A stretch of DNA of 44,438 nucleotides from the NCBI GenBank assembly GCA_035264885.1, contig DATFPK010000104.1, positions 1 to 44,438 on the forward strand, given 5' to 3'. The translations under genes and the position numbers were made by a program. Positions within the stretch are counted from its first letter, which is position 1. Each line of letters opens with the position of its first letter. Source of the stretch: DATFPK01 sp035264885. Its GTDB lineage: Bacteria > Actinomycetota > Thermoleophilia > Solirubrobacterales > 70-9. The notes below the pieces were generated by a model. That model was not told the DNA's origin. It ran no database searches and was given only the letters and a program-made list of their open reading frames with translations. Of this stretch, positions 21,628 to 30,555 are shown piece after piece.

Positions 21628-24342
21628 CTAGCGGCTTCCCTTGACCTGGACGACCTGCTGGAAGGTGGGGCGGTTCTGCCAGGCGATGTCCGGCTGGCTG
21701 ACTCCGCCGGTGGCGCGGAACTCGATTGCGTCGAAGCACATCTGGTCGTCGCCGACGCCGCAGCCGGCGTTGTCGCCGTACGGGTTGCGGTCGAGCACGC
21801 GCTCGAGGCTCTTCAGCAGCCCGCTCCGGCAGCGCCCCAGCCGCCCCTGGCCGCAGTAGACCCGAGAGAAGCGCCCGCGCACCGGCCTCCCGAGCAGCGT
21901 CCGCAGGTCCTTGTTCGCGTACACGTACCAGCCGCCGTTGTAGGCCGATCCGAGGCCCAGGCTGGGCGGGTCGTCGAGATGGTTCATCCCCTCGATCCGG
22001 TCGAACAGGCGCTTGCCGAGCGTCGGCTCGAACTCGGCCCGCATCAGCGGCTCCCACCAGGCGTCGAGCAGACGGATCGCCTGCGAGTGCTCGTAGCTGC
22101 CGTCGCGGTTGCGGTCGATCCGGTGCGCGCCGGCTCGCGTCCAGGCCCCGAGCCTCCGGACGGCGGCCCGCAGCTTCGCGTTCCGGATCGACGCCAGCGG
22201 CCGCGACCGGATCACCGCCAGGGCCAGCGGGAGGACGGTGTGGCCGCGGAGGTCGACCGTGGCGGCGTCCTCCATCGCCTTCACCAGCTCCACCCGGCTG
22301 GCCTTCCGCCGCCCGCGGATCAGCCGCCTCACGCGCTCGTCCAGCGTCACCGACCGGTACGTCGGCCCGTAGCTCCAGTTGTCGTCGGCCGACCGGAAGC
22401 CGCGCGCCTGCTTGTTGTTCCAGCTCGTCAGATAGCTCTGATCGATCACCCGCGGCCGGCTCTTGAACGGCGTGTAGTCGGCGGTCACGCGCCGCGGGTT
22501 GAAGTGGCGCCAGGCATAGCGCGACATCACCGGGAAGTTCGGGTCGGTTCCCCGCCGTCGCACCGGGTTCCAGCCGGAGTTGAAGTAGGCGATGTGGTCG
22601 CGGTCGATGTAGAACCAGTTGAACGTGTAGTTGATCTTGTGAGCGGCGCGCTGGAAGCTCCGCGGCGACTTCGTGAACTTCGGGTTGTTGAGCAGCGCGA
22701 ACCCGAGCGCGGAGTCGACCTCGTGGAAGTACGTCGACCGCAGGCGCGTATAGACGACCGGCTTGCCGCGCACCTTCGCCCTGGCGACGACGATGCCGAG
22801 CAGCGTGCGCTCGGCGTGCAGCTCGCGGAAGCCGGGCGGCGTGGGGTCGGCGACGTTCGGCGTCCAGGAGATCGTCTTCTCGAGCACCTCGATCGGCCGG
22901 CACTTGCCGCGGAAGCGGTAGTGGTCGGACTTCATGGTCGGGCGGCCGCCGCCGGGCTCGCAGAGCGGCACCGCGAAAGTGTCGACGTTGTCCTGGCCGG
23001 CCGAGGTGGCGCTCCAGGCGTAGTCGCGCCCCCGCCCGAGCTGGACGTAGAGGTTGACACCCGGGAACGCGGCGCCCCGGGCGTCGATCGACGGCGCGTG
23101 GACCTCCTGCTCGATCAGGATCTGCGGCGCGAAGTAGGCGACCTGGGGGCCGAACACCGCGGTCGCCCGCCCGCCCTGCGACTCGCGGGCCGAGACGAGC
23201 AGGGCATTCGAGGCGCCCGCCGGGCCGCCGGCCTGCCGGTACGCCCCGACCAGGCCGTCGAGGAGCCCGTCCCCGTCGTCGATGCGCCGGGGGAGGAAGT
23301 CGACATCGGAGCCGACCTGGACCCTCCGCACCGTCCCCGGATCGGGGAGCGCGACGCCCTTCGGATGGCGCGGCCGGACCTCGTAGGGGAAGCGCCCGCG
23401 CCGCGCGGTCACCGGCGCCTCCGGGTCCTCGGCGTTGCGGAAGTCATGCCAGACCCGGTAGCCGCCTCGCCGGCCGAATCGCTTGCGCGCCGTCTGGAGC
23501 ACCTGCGCCGACCCGAGCTCGCCGCCGCCGCCCTTGCCGAAGATGCCGCCGACGAGGGAGGCGGTGGCGATCACGTCGGTCACCCTCCAGTCGTCGGGGC
23601 CGGCCGGGCGCCCGATCGCCGCATACTCGCCCGGCATCAGCGATGGGTTGAGCCGTGCCTGCAGGATGTACTCGTTGATGCCGGCGACGTAGCTGAGGGC
23701 GTCCTTCTGCCCCTGCCGGAAGACCTTCTGCTTGATTCCCGGCGGGCGCGACCGGTACTGGCGCTCGAGATCGGCCTCGGTGTAGGGGGTGTCGCCCCAC
23801 ACCGATTCGTCCATCTCGACGTTGGCGCCGCCGGCCAGCTCCGACAGCTCGGCCCGTCCCGCGTGGCGGAGCGCATCCATGAAGAAGAGGCGGTCCTCGG
23901 CGGCGATGTAGCCCAGGCCGAACATCGCGCCGCCCCGGGTCGCGCCATAAACCTTGGGCACGCCCCATTCGTCGCGGACGACCGTGACGTCAGCGCGCGG
24001 GCTGTAGGTGCGCTCGCGGTCGGCGGCCCGCGCCCCGAAGCTGGCGTCCTTGAAGTAGCCGGGGAGCTTCTTCGCGGTCAGCTGCGGGTACTCGAAGAGA
24101 AGGTCGCGGTAGAGCGGGAGCTGGTCGGAGTTGTGGGGTGGCCGGGTCCCGTCGATCTGGAACTGGATCAGCTGCGGCCCGTTCGCGAAGCCGTTGGTCC
24201 CGGGCGGCAGGACCGCGCGGAAGCCGCCGAAGTCGTCCTCGCGGAAGTCACCGGGCTGAGGCGCCGCAACGCCCGCCGCGGGCAGCGACAGGAGCGCGAG
24301 GGCAAGGGTGGCGAGGAGCGGAATCGATCGGCGCGGTGACAA
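21628..24342 (-). CDS. Secreted penicillin acylase (S45) family amidohydrolase
   Basis: A 904-residue Ntn hydrolase precursor with an N-terminal signal peptide (about 1-27, ending PAAGVAA). The alpha-chain region has VTVVRDEWGVPKVYG and FGLGYIAAEDRLFFMDALRH. The self-processing site is expected before S378 in GPAGASNALLVS, which becomes the N-terminal nucleophile of the beta chain. Family members hydrolyse amides such as penicillins or acyl-homoserine lactones; the substrate here is unknown. Cysteine pairs near the C-terminus (YCGQGRLGRC, CGVGDDQMC) suggest disulfides outside the cell. The start is TTG 24342, with no clear ribosome site. Confidence 0.85.
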   Translation of the reverse strand: MSPRRSIPLLATLALALLSLPAAGVAAPQPGDFREDDFGGFRAVLPPGTNGFANGPQLIQFQIDGTRPPHNSDQLPLYRDLLFEYPQLTAKKLPGYFKDASFGARAADRERTYSPRADVTVVRDEWGVPKVYGATRGGAMFGLGYIAAEDRLFFMDALRHAGRAELSELAGGANVEMDESVWGDTPYTEADLERQYRSRPPGIKQKVFRQGQKDALSYVAGINEYILQARLNPSLMPGEYAAIGRPAGPDDWRVTDVIATASLVGGIFGKGGGGELGSAQVLQTARKRFGRRGGYRVWHDFRNAEDPEAPVTARRGRFPYEVRPRHPKGVALPDPGTVRRVQVGSDVDFLPRRIDDGDGLLDGLVGAYRQAGGPAGASNALLVSARESQGGRATAVFGPQVAYFAPQILIEQEVHAPSIDARGAAFPGVNLYVQLGRGRDYAWSATSAGQDNVDTFAVPLCEPGGGRPTMKSDHYRFRGKCRPIEVLEKTISWTPNVADPTPPGFRELHAERTLLGIVVARAKVRGKPVVYTRLRSTYFHEVDSALGFALLNNPKFTKSPRSFQRAAHKINYTFNWFYIDRDHIAYFNSGWNPVRRRGTDPNFPVMSRYAWRHFNPRRVTADYTPFKSRPRVIDQSYLTSWNNKQARGFRSADDNWSYGPTYRSVTLDERVRRLIRGRRKASRVELVKAMEDAATVDLRGHTVLPLALAVIRSRPLASIRNAKLRAAVRRLGAWTRAGAHRIDRNRDGSYEHSQAIRLLDAWWEPLMRAEFEPTLGKRLFDRIEGMNHLDDPPSLGLGSAYNGGWYVYANKDLRTLLGRPVRGRFSRVYCGQGRLGRCRSGLLKSLERVLDRNPYGDNAGCGVGDDQMCFDAIEFRATGGVSQPDIAWQNRPTFQQVVQVKGSR

Positions 24343-24378
24343 GACGGACCCGGCCCGACCCTATAGCGGCGCCGGCGT

Positions 24379-25314
24379 CTACGCGTCGCCAGGCGGCGAC
24401 GGGGTCCCCAGCGGCTCCTCGCCCCGCTCGCGGGCCCGCTCGAGGTCCAGCTCGGTCCGGACGCCACGGGCGGCGAGCGCCTGCTGCGCTTCCTCGAGGG
24501 TCTCGCTGCCGGCCACGGCGGCCGCCAGCGGCGCGGCGCCGGCCGCGGTCGCGGCGACGGGGTCGAAGTAGAAGGTGATGGCACCGAGCGGCGTCAGCTC
24601 GACCGACCGCAGGCCGCCCCTGATCTCCGCCACGCCGGTCTCGCCACGGGCGCAGCGGACCCCCAGGACGCTGGCTTCGGTCGGCACGACCTGAGCCGCG
24701 GTCTCGAGCTGCTCGCAGACGTCCGGCGTCAGCCCCCAGGCTCCGAGCATCGCGCCGGTGGCAGCGACCTCGGAGAGGCGCGCGGCGACCTCGGCGGGCG
24801 TCAGCTCGCCATCGCAGCCGGCCCCGTAGACGCCGCACACGACCGGGATCTCCTCGCCCAGCCCGACCGCGGCCGCGAGCATCACCGCGTCGCACAGCGG
24901 GCTGGCCAGGCCGGGCTCGTCGCCATGGCCGAGAACGTCGCCGCCGACGTCGACCACGACGAGGAGGTCGGCGCCGAGCCGCTCGGCCGCCTCACCCAGG
25001 CCGCGCGCAGTTCCCGCGGCCCCGCCCATGACGTCGACGAGGAGCGTCGGCGAGCAGAGGTAGCCCGCCATCCGCGCCTCGGCGAACGGCGTCCCGAGCG
25101 GGGTCGTCGTCCGCTCCTCGGCCAGGACCACGGAGGAGGCGATGGGCTCACCGCCGAGGATCTGGCCCATCCCGCGCGGGCCTGGGTAGGGGTCGATCGG
25201 CCAGCGCTCCCAGGCGACGCCGCCGAGCACGAACTCGGCGCCGAACGCCTGGCAGAGCCGGGCCGTCGCGAGGGCCCCGACCACGTCGCCGCCGCCGCCC
25301 ATGCCGATGACCAA
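24379..25314 (-). CDS. DUF1152 family protein
   Basis: A 311-residue protein with the glycine-rich nucleotide-like loop VIGMGGGGDVVGALATARL at the N-terminus, then VLGGVAWERWPIDPYPGPRG and VVVDVGGDVLGHGDEPGLASP, all typical of DUF1152. The biochemical role is unknown. TTG 25314 is the only standard start, but it removes a likely first helix; the open frame continues upstream (SSLERVLAGASRALVIG), so a CTG start at 25356 just after the DUF1802 stop is plausible. It is followed by the penicillin-acylase gene 36 bases downstream. Confidence 0.75.
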   Translation of the reverse strand: MVIGMGGGGDVVGALATARLCQAFGAEFVLGGVAWERWPIDPYPGPRGMGQILGGEPIASSVVLAEERTTTPLGTPFAEARMAGYLCSPTLLVDVMGGAAGTARGLGEAAERLGADLLVVVDVGGDVLGHGDEPGLASPLCDAVMLAAAVGLGEEIPVVCGVYGAGCDGELTPAEVAARLSEVAATGAMLGAWGLTPDVCEQLETAAQVVPTEASVLGVRCARGETGVAEIRGGLRSVELTPLGAITFYFDPVAATAAGAAPLAAAVAGSETLEEAQQALAARGVRTELDLERARERGEEPLGTPSPPGDA

Positions 25315-25360
25315 CGCCCTGGAGGCGCCGGCCAGGACACGCTCTAGCGAGCTCAGCCGG

Positions 25361-25990
25361 TCAGGCGAGAACCGGCTCGGCCTCGGAGCAGATCGAGCGG
25401 ATCTCCTCGGCCGCCCGGTCGAACTCGTCGTCGGCCATCACCGGCGTCCCCTCGAAGGGCAGGTCGCGCTCGATGTCGACCCAGGAGCGGCACCCGTGGT
25501 ACTCGTCCCGCACCCGCACCGTCACCGGCCGCGGGATCCGGTAGGTCCTCAGCAGGAGGACGTGGAGCGGGTGGCGCCGCTTCCAGTTCAGCCGCTTCTC
25601 GGCGTAGTCGGACGTCCAGACGTAGAAGGGAGAGAGGTCATCGACGATGCGGCGGTCGTTGATCGTGAAATGCCCCGCCACCTCGGCCCAGGCCCGAATC
25701 CGCACCCGGTCGGGTTGCGGGATGCCGCCGTCCTGGATCAGAGCCCGCGGCGGCGGCTCTTCGTCGGGCCAGACGCCCTCCTCGAGCGCCCGGCGCAGCT
25801 CCGGGTGGTGCGAGTTGCGAACGAGGTCGTTCCTCTGATGGTCGAAGGTGGGGTAGAGGAAGAACCGCTCGTGCTCGAGCTCGAAGTGCTTGTTCTCCTC
25901 GCGGATGCCCCCCTTGCGGAGCGTCACGAGTTGCTCGCCCTCGGCGAGCGCCCGCACGGTCACAGCCCATTCCTTGAAAGCGATTGGCAT
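25361..25990 (-). CDS. DUF1802 family protein
   Basis: A 209-residue soluble protein. The start AFKEWAVTVRALAEGEQLVT followed by LRKGGI and FFLYPTFDHQ identifies DUF1802, a family without an assigned function. The second half contains FTINDRRIVDDLSPFYVWTS and RHPLHVLLLRTYRIP. ATG 25990 fits the family start. It follows a well-formed promoter (26089-26117) with a leader of about 90 bases, and it ends just before the DUF1152 gene, so the two are probably co-transcribed. Confidence 0.8.
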   Translation of the reverse strand: MPIAFKEWAVTVRALAEGEQLVTLRKGGIREENKHFELEHERFFLYPTFDHQRNDLVRNSHHPELRRALEEGVWPDEEPPPRALIQDGGIPQPDRVRIRAWAEVAGHFTINDRRIVDDLSPFYVWTSDYAEKRLNWKRRHPLHVLLLRTYRIPRPVTVRVRDEYHGCRSWVDIERDLPFEGTPVMADDEFDRAAEEIRSICSEAEPVLA

Positions 25991-26088
25991 AGAGAGTGGT
26001 TACCTGGTTGAGGTCGTTTGCGACAACTGGTGGGGAGCGGGACGGCGCCCGTCAGGGGCGGTGGACCGGATCCGCTCCGAGGGCGGGC

Positions 26089-26117
26089 ATTCTAGAGAAG
26101 CCGATCCGATCTGCCAA
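26089..26117 (-). promoter_or_regulatory. Sigma-70-type promoter for the DUF1802 gene
   Basis: On the minus strand TTGGCA (26117-26112) is separated by exactly 17 bases from TAGAAT (26094-26089). Both are close to the -35/-10 consensus. The predicted transcript starts near 26082, about 92 bases before the ATG at 25990. It lies in a locally AT-rich stretch just downstream of a terminator. Confidence 0.7.
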
Positions 26118-26163
26118 GTAAGTGGTAGGCGTCACAATCATCGAGTTGCTTAACTGTAACTAG

Positions 26164-26185
26164 AAAAAACGGCTCTGTAGAGCCG
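26164..26185 (-). terminator. Intrinsic terminator of the hydantoinase-hydrolase operon
   Basis: On the minus strand CGGCTC-TACA-GAGCCG is followed directly by TTTTTT. This is a classic rho-independent terminator, 10 bases after the stop of the alpha/beta hydrolase gene. It is the clearest terminator in the window. Confidence 0.9.
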
Positions 26186-26194
26186 GTTGGCTGC

Positions 26195-26983
26195 TCAGCC
26201 AGCATTTTCCAGAAAGTCGAAGAGGACCCGATTGGCGGCCTCCGGGGCCTCCACCTGGCACCAGTGGCCGGCGTCGCCGACCACCGCCGCGCGTCCGTCC
26301 GGGGCCGCCGCGGCGATCTCCTCGGCCGCCGGCGGCGGGGTGACGGGGTCCGCACCGCCGCAGAAGGCGAGAACGGGGCACTCGAGCCGCGCCGGGCCCC
26401 GCATCGCGCCCTTCGCGACCGCTTCGCAGGCGGCGGCATAGCGCTCGCCGTCGTTGCCGGCGATCGACTCCCGGAACAGGCCCAGCAGGCGCGGGTCCTC
26501 GCGACGGCACCGCTCGGAGAGCGCCGTCGCGGCCACCCCTTCGGCGATCTCGTCCATCCGGCCTTCGCGGGCGAGCCGGGCGCGCTCGGTGAATCCGTCT
26601 GCCGCCCCTTCGGGCCAGGCGAGGGTCCCGCCGCAGAGGGCGAGGGCATATGCGCGCTCCCCGAGCTCGTGCGCGGCGTGCTCGGCCACCATGCACCCCA
26701 TCGAATGCCCGGCGACGGCCGCCCGTTCGACGCCGAGCCGGTCGAGGAGCGCGACGGCGTCCGCCGCCCAGCGCCCGATCGACAGCTCCCCGCCGCCGCT
26801 CCGCCCGCAGCCGCGCTGGTCGGGCGCGATTCCCCGCCAGCCGCGTTCCTCACAGGCGCGGAGCTGGGCGAGCCAGCCGTTCGCCGTCCCGCCGAGGCCG
26901 TGGAGGAAGAGGACCGCCGGCCCCTCGCCGCCGGTGTCCTCGCAGGCTAGGACCACCCCCTCAATCCCGATTCTGCCGGCCAT
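26195..26983 (-). CDS. Alpha/beta hydrolase
   Basis: A 262-residue alpha/beta-fold hydrolase. The oxyanion region is LFLHGLGGTANGW, the nucleophile S94 lies in GHSMG (92-96), and the acid and base candidates are in FCGGADPVTPP and GDAGHWCQVEAP. The substrate is unknown. ATG 26983 is preferred over GTG 26992 because GGAGG sits 8 bases before it. The start overlaps the 3' end of the hydantoinase B gene by 23 bases, so it is probably translated from the same mRNA and may act on the hydantoinase product or a related lactone or ester. Confidence 0.85.
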   Translation of the reverse strand: MAGRIGIEGVVLACEDTGGEGPAVLFLHGLGGTANGWLAQLRACEERGWRGIAPDQRGCGRSGGGELSIGRWAADAVALLDRLGVERAAVAGHSMGCMVAEHAAHELGERAYALALCGGTLAWPEGAADGFTERARLAREGRMDEIAEGVAATALSERCRREDPRLLGLFRESIAGNDGERYAAACEAVAKGAMRGPARLECPVLAFCGGADPVTPPPAAEEIAAAAPDGRAAVVGDAGHWCQVEAPEAANRVLFDFLENAG

Positions 26984-28487
26984 GGCCTCCACCTCCCGGT
27001 GTCTCGATCCTGATCACGTCGCCCGGGGCGAGCTCACCCTCCGCCTTCCCCGGCAGCCGTCGTCCGTTCAGCAGGTTCTGGCCGGGCCGCCCGTCGCCGC
27101 CGCCGTCGCGGCCGCGCGGTGGGTGCCGGCGGCGCTCGCTGATCAGCGTGAAGCGCATCTCGGCGAGCGCCTCGACCTCGCGGATCAGCCCGTCGCCGCC
27201 GCGGTGGCGCCCTTCGCCGCCGCTGTCCCGCCTGATCGCCAGCTCCCGCACCCGCAGGGGGAACTCGGGCTCCAGTGCCTCGACCGGCGTGTTGAGCGTG
27301 TTCGACATCGCGACGTGGATGGCGCTGGGGCCGACGGCGTCGGGGCAGGCGCCCTGGCCGCCGCCGAGCGTCTCGTAATAGGTCCAGTCGCGCCCGGCGA
27401 AGGTCAGGTTGTTCATCGTCCCCTGCCCCTGCGCGGGGACGGGCCGGGCCCCGCCGAGAGCGGCGATGACGAGGTCCGCCACCCGGCTCGAGGTCTCCAC
27501 GTTGCCGGCGGCGACCGCGGCGGGCGGCCTCGCGTTGAGCAGGCACCCCTCCGGCGCGAGCACCTCGATCGGCCTGTACGCGCCGGCCGAAGGCGGAGCG
27601 TCGGGGTCGGTCAGCACTCGGATCGCGAAGAGCGCGGCCGAGCGGGTGACCGAGAGCGGGCAGTTCAGGTTCCCTTCGACCTGACCGGCGGTCCCGCTGA
27701 AGTCGAGGCGGAGGCTGTCGCCGCCGACCTCGGCGACGACGGCCAGCCGCACGTCGCGCTCCTCGCCCGAGGCGTCGTCCTCCATCACGTCCTCGGCCTC
27801 GTAGCGGCCGTCGGGGAGATCGGCGATCGCGGCGCGGGTGCGGCGCTCCGCGTAGTCGAGGATCGCGCCGGTGCCCGCCCTCAGCCCCGCCGAGCCGAGG
27901 CGGGCGTGGATCTCGCCCAGGCGCTCGGCGCCGACCCGGTTCGCGGCCCGCTGGGCGCGGAGGTCGGCGAGGCGCTCGGCGGGGTCCCGCATCTGGCCGG
28001 CCAGCCGCCCCAGGTCCTCCTCGCCGACCCGGGTGGGCGGGATCACGAGCCCCTCCTCGTCGAGGCGGCGTGAGCGGGCGGGCATCCCGCCCGGGGTCGG
28101 GCCGCCGACGTCGGCGTGGTGGGCGCGCGAGGCAGCGAACCCCAGCAGCTCGTCGCCGGCGAAGATCGGGCTGACGAGCGTGATGTCCGGAAGGTGGGTG
28201 CCGCCGCGGTAGGGGTCGTTGAGGACCCAGTCGTCGCCAGGCCGCTGCTCCTCGCCGAGCACCGCGGCGACCGCCACCGGCATCGACCCCAGGTGGACCG
28301 GGATGTGCTCGGCCTGCATGACCATTTCGCCGCCGGGATCGAACAGCGCGGTCGAGCAGTCCCGTCGCTCCTTGATGTTGGCCGAATGGGCCGCGCGGAT
28401 CAGGACCGCGCCCATCTCCTCACAGGCGGCCCGGAGGGCCCCGGCGAGCACCTGGAGGGCGATCGGGTCCGCTGCCTGGGCGCTCAT
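26961..28487 (-). CDS. hyuB: Hydantoinase B / oxoprolinase beta-subunit family protein
   Basis: A 508-residue HyuB-family subunit that works with HyuA in ATP-dependent opening of hydantoin or 5-oxoproline rings (acetone carboxylase subunits are related). Signature stretches: SANIKERRDCSTALFDPGGE, DDWVLNDPYRGGTHLPDITL, FAASRAHHADVGGPTPGGMP and VEGNLNCPLSVTRSA. ATG 28487 overlaps the hyuA stop by four bases (ATGA); the longer open frame upstream is out of register with hyuA. The exact substrate cannot be told from sequence. Confidence 0.88.
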   Translation of the reverse strand: MSAQAADPIALQVLAGALRAACEEMGAVLIRAAHSANIKERRDCSTALFDPGGEMVMQAEHIPVHLGSMPVAVAAVLGEEQRPGDDWVLNDPYRGGTHLPDITLVSPIFAGDELLGFAASRAHHADVGGPTPGGMPARSRRLDEEGLVIPPTRVGEEDLGRLAGQMRDPAERLADLRAQRAANRVGAERLGEIHARLGSAGLRAGTGAILDYAERRTRAAIADLPDGRYEAEDVMEDDASGEERDVRLAVVAEVGGDSLRLDFSGTAGQVEGNLNCPLSVTRSAALFAIRVLTDPDAPPSAGAYRPIEVLAPEGCLLNARPPAAVAAGNVETSSRVADLVIAALGGARPVPAQGQGTMNNLTFAGRDWTYYETLGGGQGACPDAVGPSAIHVAMSNTLNTPVEALEPEFPLRVRELAIRRDSGGEGRHRGGDGLIREVEALAEMRFTLISERRRHPPRGRDGGGDGRPGQNLLNGRRLPGKAEGELAPGDVIRIETPGGGGHGRQNRD

Positions 28488-30454
28488 CGGCGCGCCACGA
28501 TCGTGCCCGCCGCGTCCACCTCGGCCTCCCAGCCGGGCGGCAGCACGAGCGTCGCGTCGGGTAGCTCGAAGATCACCGGCCCCCGCGCCCGCAGGCCCTC
28601 CGGCGGCTCCCCGCGCAGGACCGTCGTCTCGACCCACTCGCCGCCGAACCGGGCCCGCCGCGCGGTCTCCGCGACCTCTCCGGCAGCAGCGCGGGGCGCC
28701 GGCTCGCGCGCCGGCTCGGCGACGGCGACGCGGATGTCGACCAGCTCGACTTCGGCCTCGGGATCCCGGTAGCCGTAGCGCCGTTCGTGCGCGGCGGCGA
28801 AGAGCTCGGCGAGGCGGGCCGGGTCGGGTGCCGTCTCCGCCTCGACCTCGAGCTCGAACGCCTGGCCGCGGTAGCGCATGCCGTAGCTCGCTCGCGCCTC
28901 GCCGGCCTCGAGCCCCGTCCCCGCCGCTTCGACCAGCCCCCGGACCTCCTGCGCGACCCGCTCGGCATCGAGATCCTCGCCGCTCAGCATGACCGTTCGC
29001 GCCGTATCGCGGCGCCGCTCCGAGGCGCACAGCCCGAAGGCGGAGAGGACGCCGCTCGCCCGCGGGCAGAGGATCTTCCTGATCCCGAGCTCGGCGGCGA
29101 TCGACGCCGCGTGCATCGGGCCAGCCCCGCCGAAGGGCATCAGGGCGAACTCCCGCGGGTCGACGCCGCGCTCCACCGTCACCACCCGAAGCGCCCGGAC
29201 CATCTCGCCGTTGGCGACCCGGACGATGCCCTCGGCGGCGGTCAGCGGGTCCAGCCCGAGGCTCCGGGCCAGATCCGCCACGGCCCGCTCGGCCGCCCCG
29301 GCGTCGAGGGTCACGCCGCCCGCCAGGGCACCGTCTGCGGCCAGGTAGCCGAGGACGAGGTCGGCGTCCGTGACCGTCGGCTCGCTTCCGCCGCGGCCGT
29401 AGCAGGCGGGGCCCGGCTCGGCGCCCGCCGACCGCGGACCGACCCGCAGGGCGCCGCCGCTGTCGGCCCAGCCGATCGACCCGCCGCCGGCGCCGACCGT
29501 GTGGACGTCGACCATCGGCAGCTGGATGACCCGGCCGCCGATCTCACGCGAGCCGGTGCGGCGCACCTCGCCGTCCTCGACCACGCAGACGTCGCACGAC
29601 GTCCCGCCCATGTCGAAGCCGAGGGCATCCCCCTCGCCGGAGAGACCGGCGAGGCGGGACGCGCCGACCGCCCCCCCGGCCGGTCCCGACAGGACGCTCC
29701 ACGCACCGGACCGGGCCGCCTCGGCGGCGTCGGCCACGCCCCCGGAGGAGCGCATCACCATCGGCGCCGGAACGCCCGCCGACTCGGTCTGCTCGACGAG
29801 GCGGCCGAGGTACCGCCCGAGGAGTGGGGAGAGGTAGGCGTCGATGACGGTCGTCGAGCAGCGCTCGTATTCGCGGAACCGCGGCAGGACCTCATGCGAG
29901 GCCGAGACGTGGAGGCGGGGCGCCGCTTCCCGGATCGCCGCCGCCAGCCGCCGCTCGTGGGTGGGGTCGAGGTGGGAGAAGAGCAGGCACACAGCCACGG
30001 ACTCGGCGCCCGACCCGCGGACCTCGGCGACGACCCGCTCGACCTCGTCGTCCTCGAGCGGGTCGAGCACCCCGTCGGGGCCGACCCGCTCGGCGACCTC
30101 GAACCGCAGAGCTTCCTCCACCAAGGGCGCGGGCTTCGGCGCGCAGAGGCGGTAGAGCCGGGGACGAGCCTGGCGCGCGACCTCGAGCAGGTCGGCGAAC
30201 CCGCGGGTCGTGACCAGCGCCGTCCGCGCCCCCCGCTCCTCGAGCAGGGCGTTGGTCCCGACGGTCATCCCGTGGGCGAACGACTCGAGCCGCGCGGCTG
30301 GAGCGCAGGCGCGCTCCAGCACCCGCTCGATCGCCGCCATCACGCCCTCGGACTGGTCGCGGGGGGTGGTCGGGACCTTGGCGGTATGGACCTCCTCGCC
30401 GTCGAAGGCGACCGCGTCGGTGAACGTTCCTCCGACGTCGACCCCGAGCAGCAC
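28484..30454 (-). CDS. hyuA: Hydantoinase A / oxoprolinase alpha-subunit family protein
   Basis: A 656-residue HyuA-family ATPase subunit. The N-terminal actin-like motif is GVDVGGTFTDAV. The central domain carries DALGFDMGGTSCDVCVVE and GGGSIGWADSGGALRVGPRS, then PFGGAGPMHAASIAAELGI. It forms a complex with HyuB. The substrate may be a hydantoin, 5-oxoproline or a similar cyclic amide. The start is GTG 30454 (LLGVDVGG). It is the first gene of the hyuA-hyuB-hydrolase operon, whose terminator lies at 26164-26185. No racemase or carbamoylase is adjacent. Confidence 0.9.
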   Translation of the reverse strand: MLLGVDVGGTFTDAVAFDGEEVHTAKVPTTPRDQSEGVMAAIERVLERACAPAARLESFAHGMTVGTNALLEERGARTALVTTRGFADLLEVARQARPRLYRLCAPKPAPLVEEALRFEVAERVGPDGVLDPLEDDEVERVVAEVRGSGAESVAVCLLFSHLDPTHERRLAAAIREAAPRLHVSASHEVLPRFREYERCSTTVIDAYLSPLLGRYLGRLVEQTESAGVPAPMVMRSSGGVADAAEAARSGAWSVLSGPAGGAVGASRLAGLSGEGDALGFDMGGTSCDVCVVEDGEVRRTGSREIGGRVIQLPMVDVHTVGAGGGSIGWADSGGALRVGPRSAGAEPGPACYGRGGSEPTVTDADLVLGYLAADGALAGGVTLDAGAAERAVADLARSLGLDPLTAAEGIVRVANGEMVRALRVVTVERGVDPREFALMPFGGAGPMHAASIAAELGIRKILCPRASGVLSAFGLCASERRRDTARTVMLSGEDLDAERVAQEVRGLVEAAGTGLEAGEARASYGMRYRGQAFELEVEAETAPDPARLAELFAAAHERRYGYRDPEAEVELVDIRVAVAEPAREPAPRAAAGEVAETARRARFGGEWVETTVLRGEPPEGLRARGPVIFELPDATLVLPPGWEAEVDAAGTIVARR

Positions 30455-30485
30455 GGGCCGAGGCTATTTCACTTCCGAGACGAGG

Positions 30486-30509
30486 CGGGGCGGCCCTGAG
30501 GCCGCCCCG
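30486..30509 (-). terminator. Hairpin between the Cys/His protein gene and hyuA
   Basis: CGGGGCGGCC-CTGA-GGCCGCCCCG is a perfect 10-pair stem 46 bases downstream of the Cys/His-finger gene stop on the minus strand. It has no T-run. It probably ends or attenuates that transcript before hyuA. Confidence 0.6.
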
Positions 30510-30555
30510 TCCGCATCTGCCGCCGGGCCGGTGCCGGCCGGCCCCCCGGGCGTCG

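Noticed and set aside
21979..24339. A 786-residue plus-strand open frame opposite the penicillin-acylase gene
   Set aside because: The opposite strand encodes a complete family protein with signal peptide and catalytic serine; the antisense frame has no recognisable domain.
28787..30499. A 570-residue plus-strand open frame opposite hyuA
   Set aside because: Antisense shadow of a clear HyuA protein, with repetitive Arg/Ala/Gly composition.
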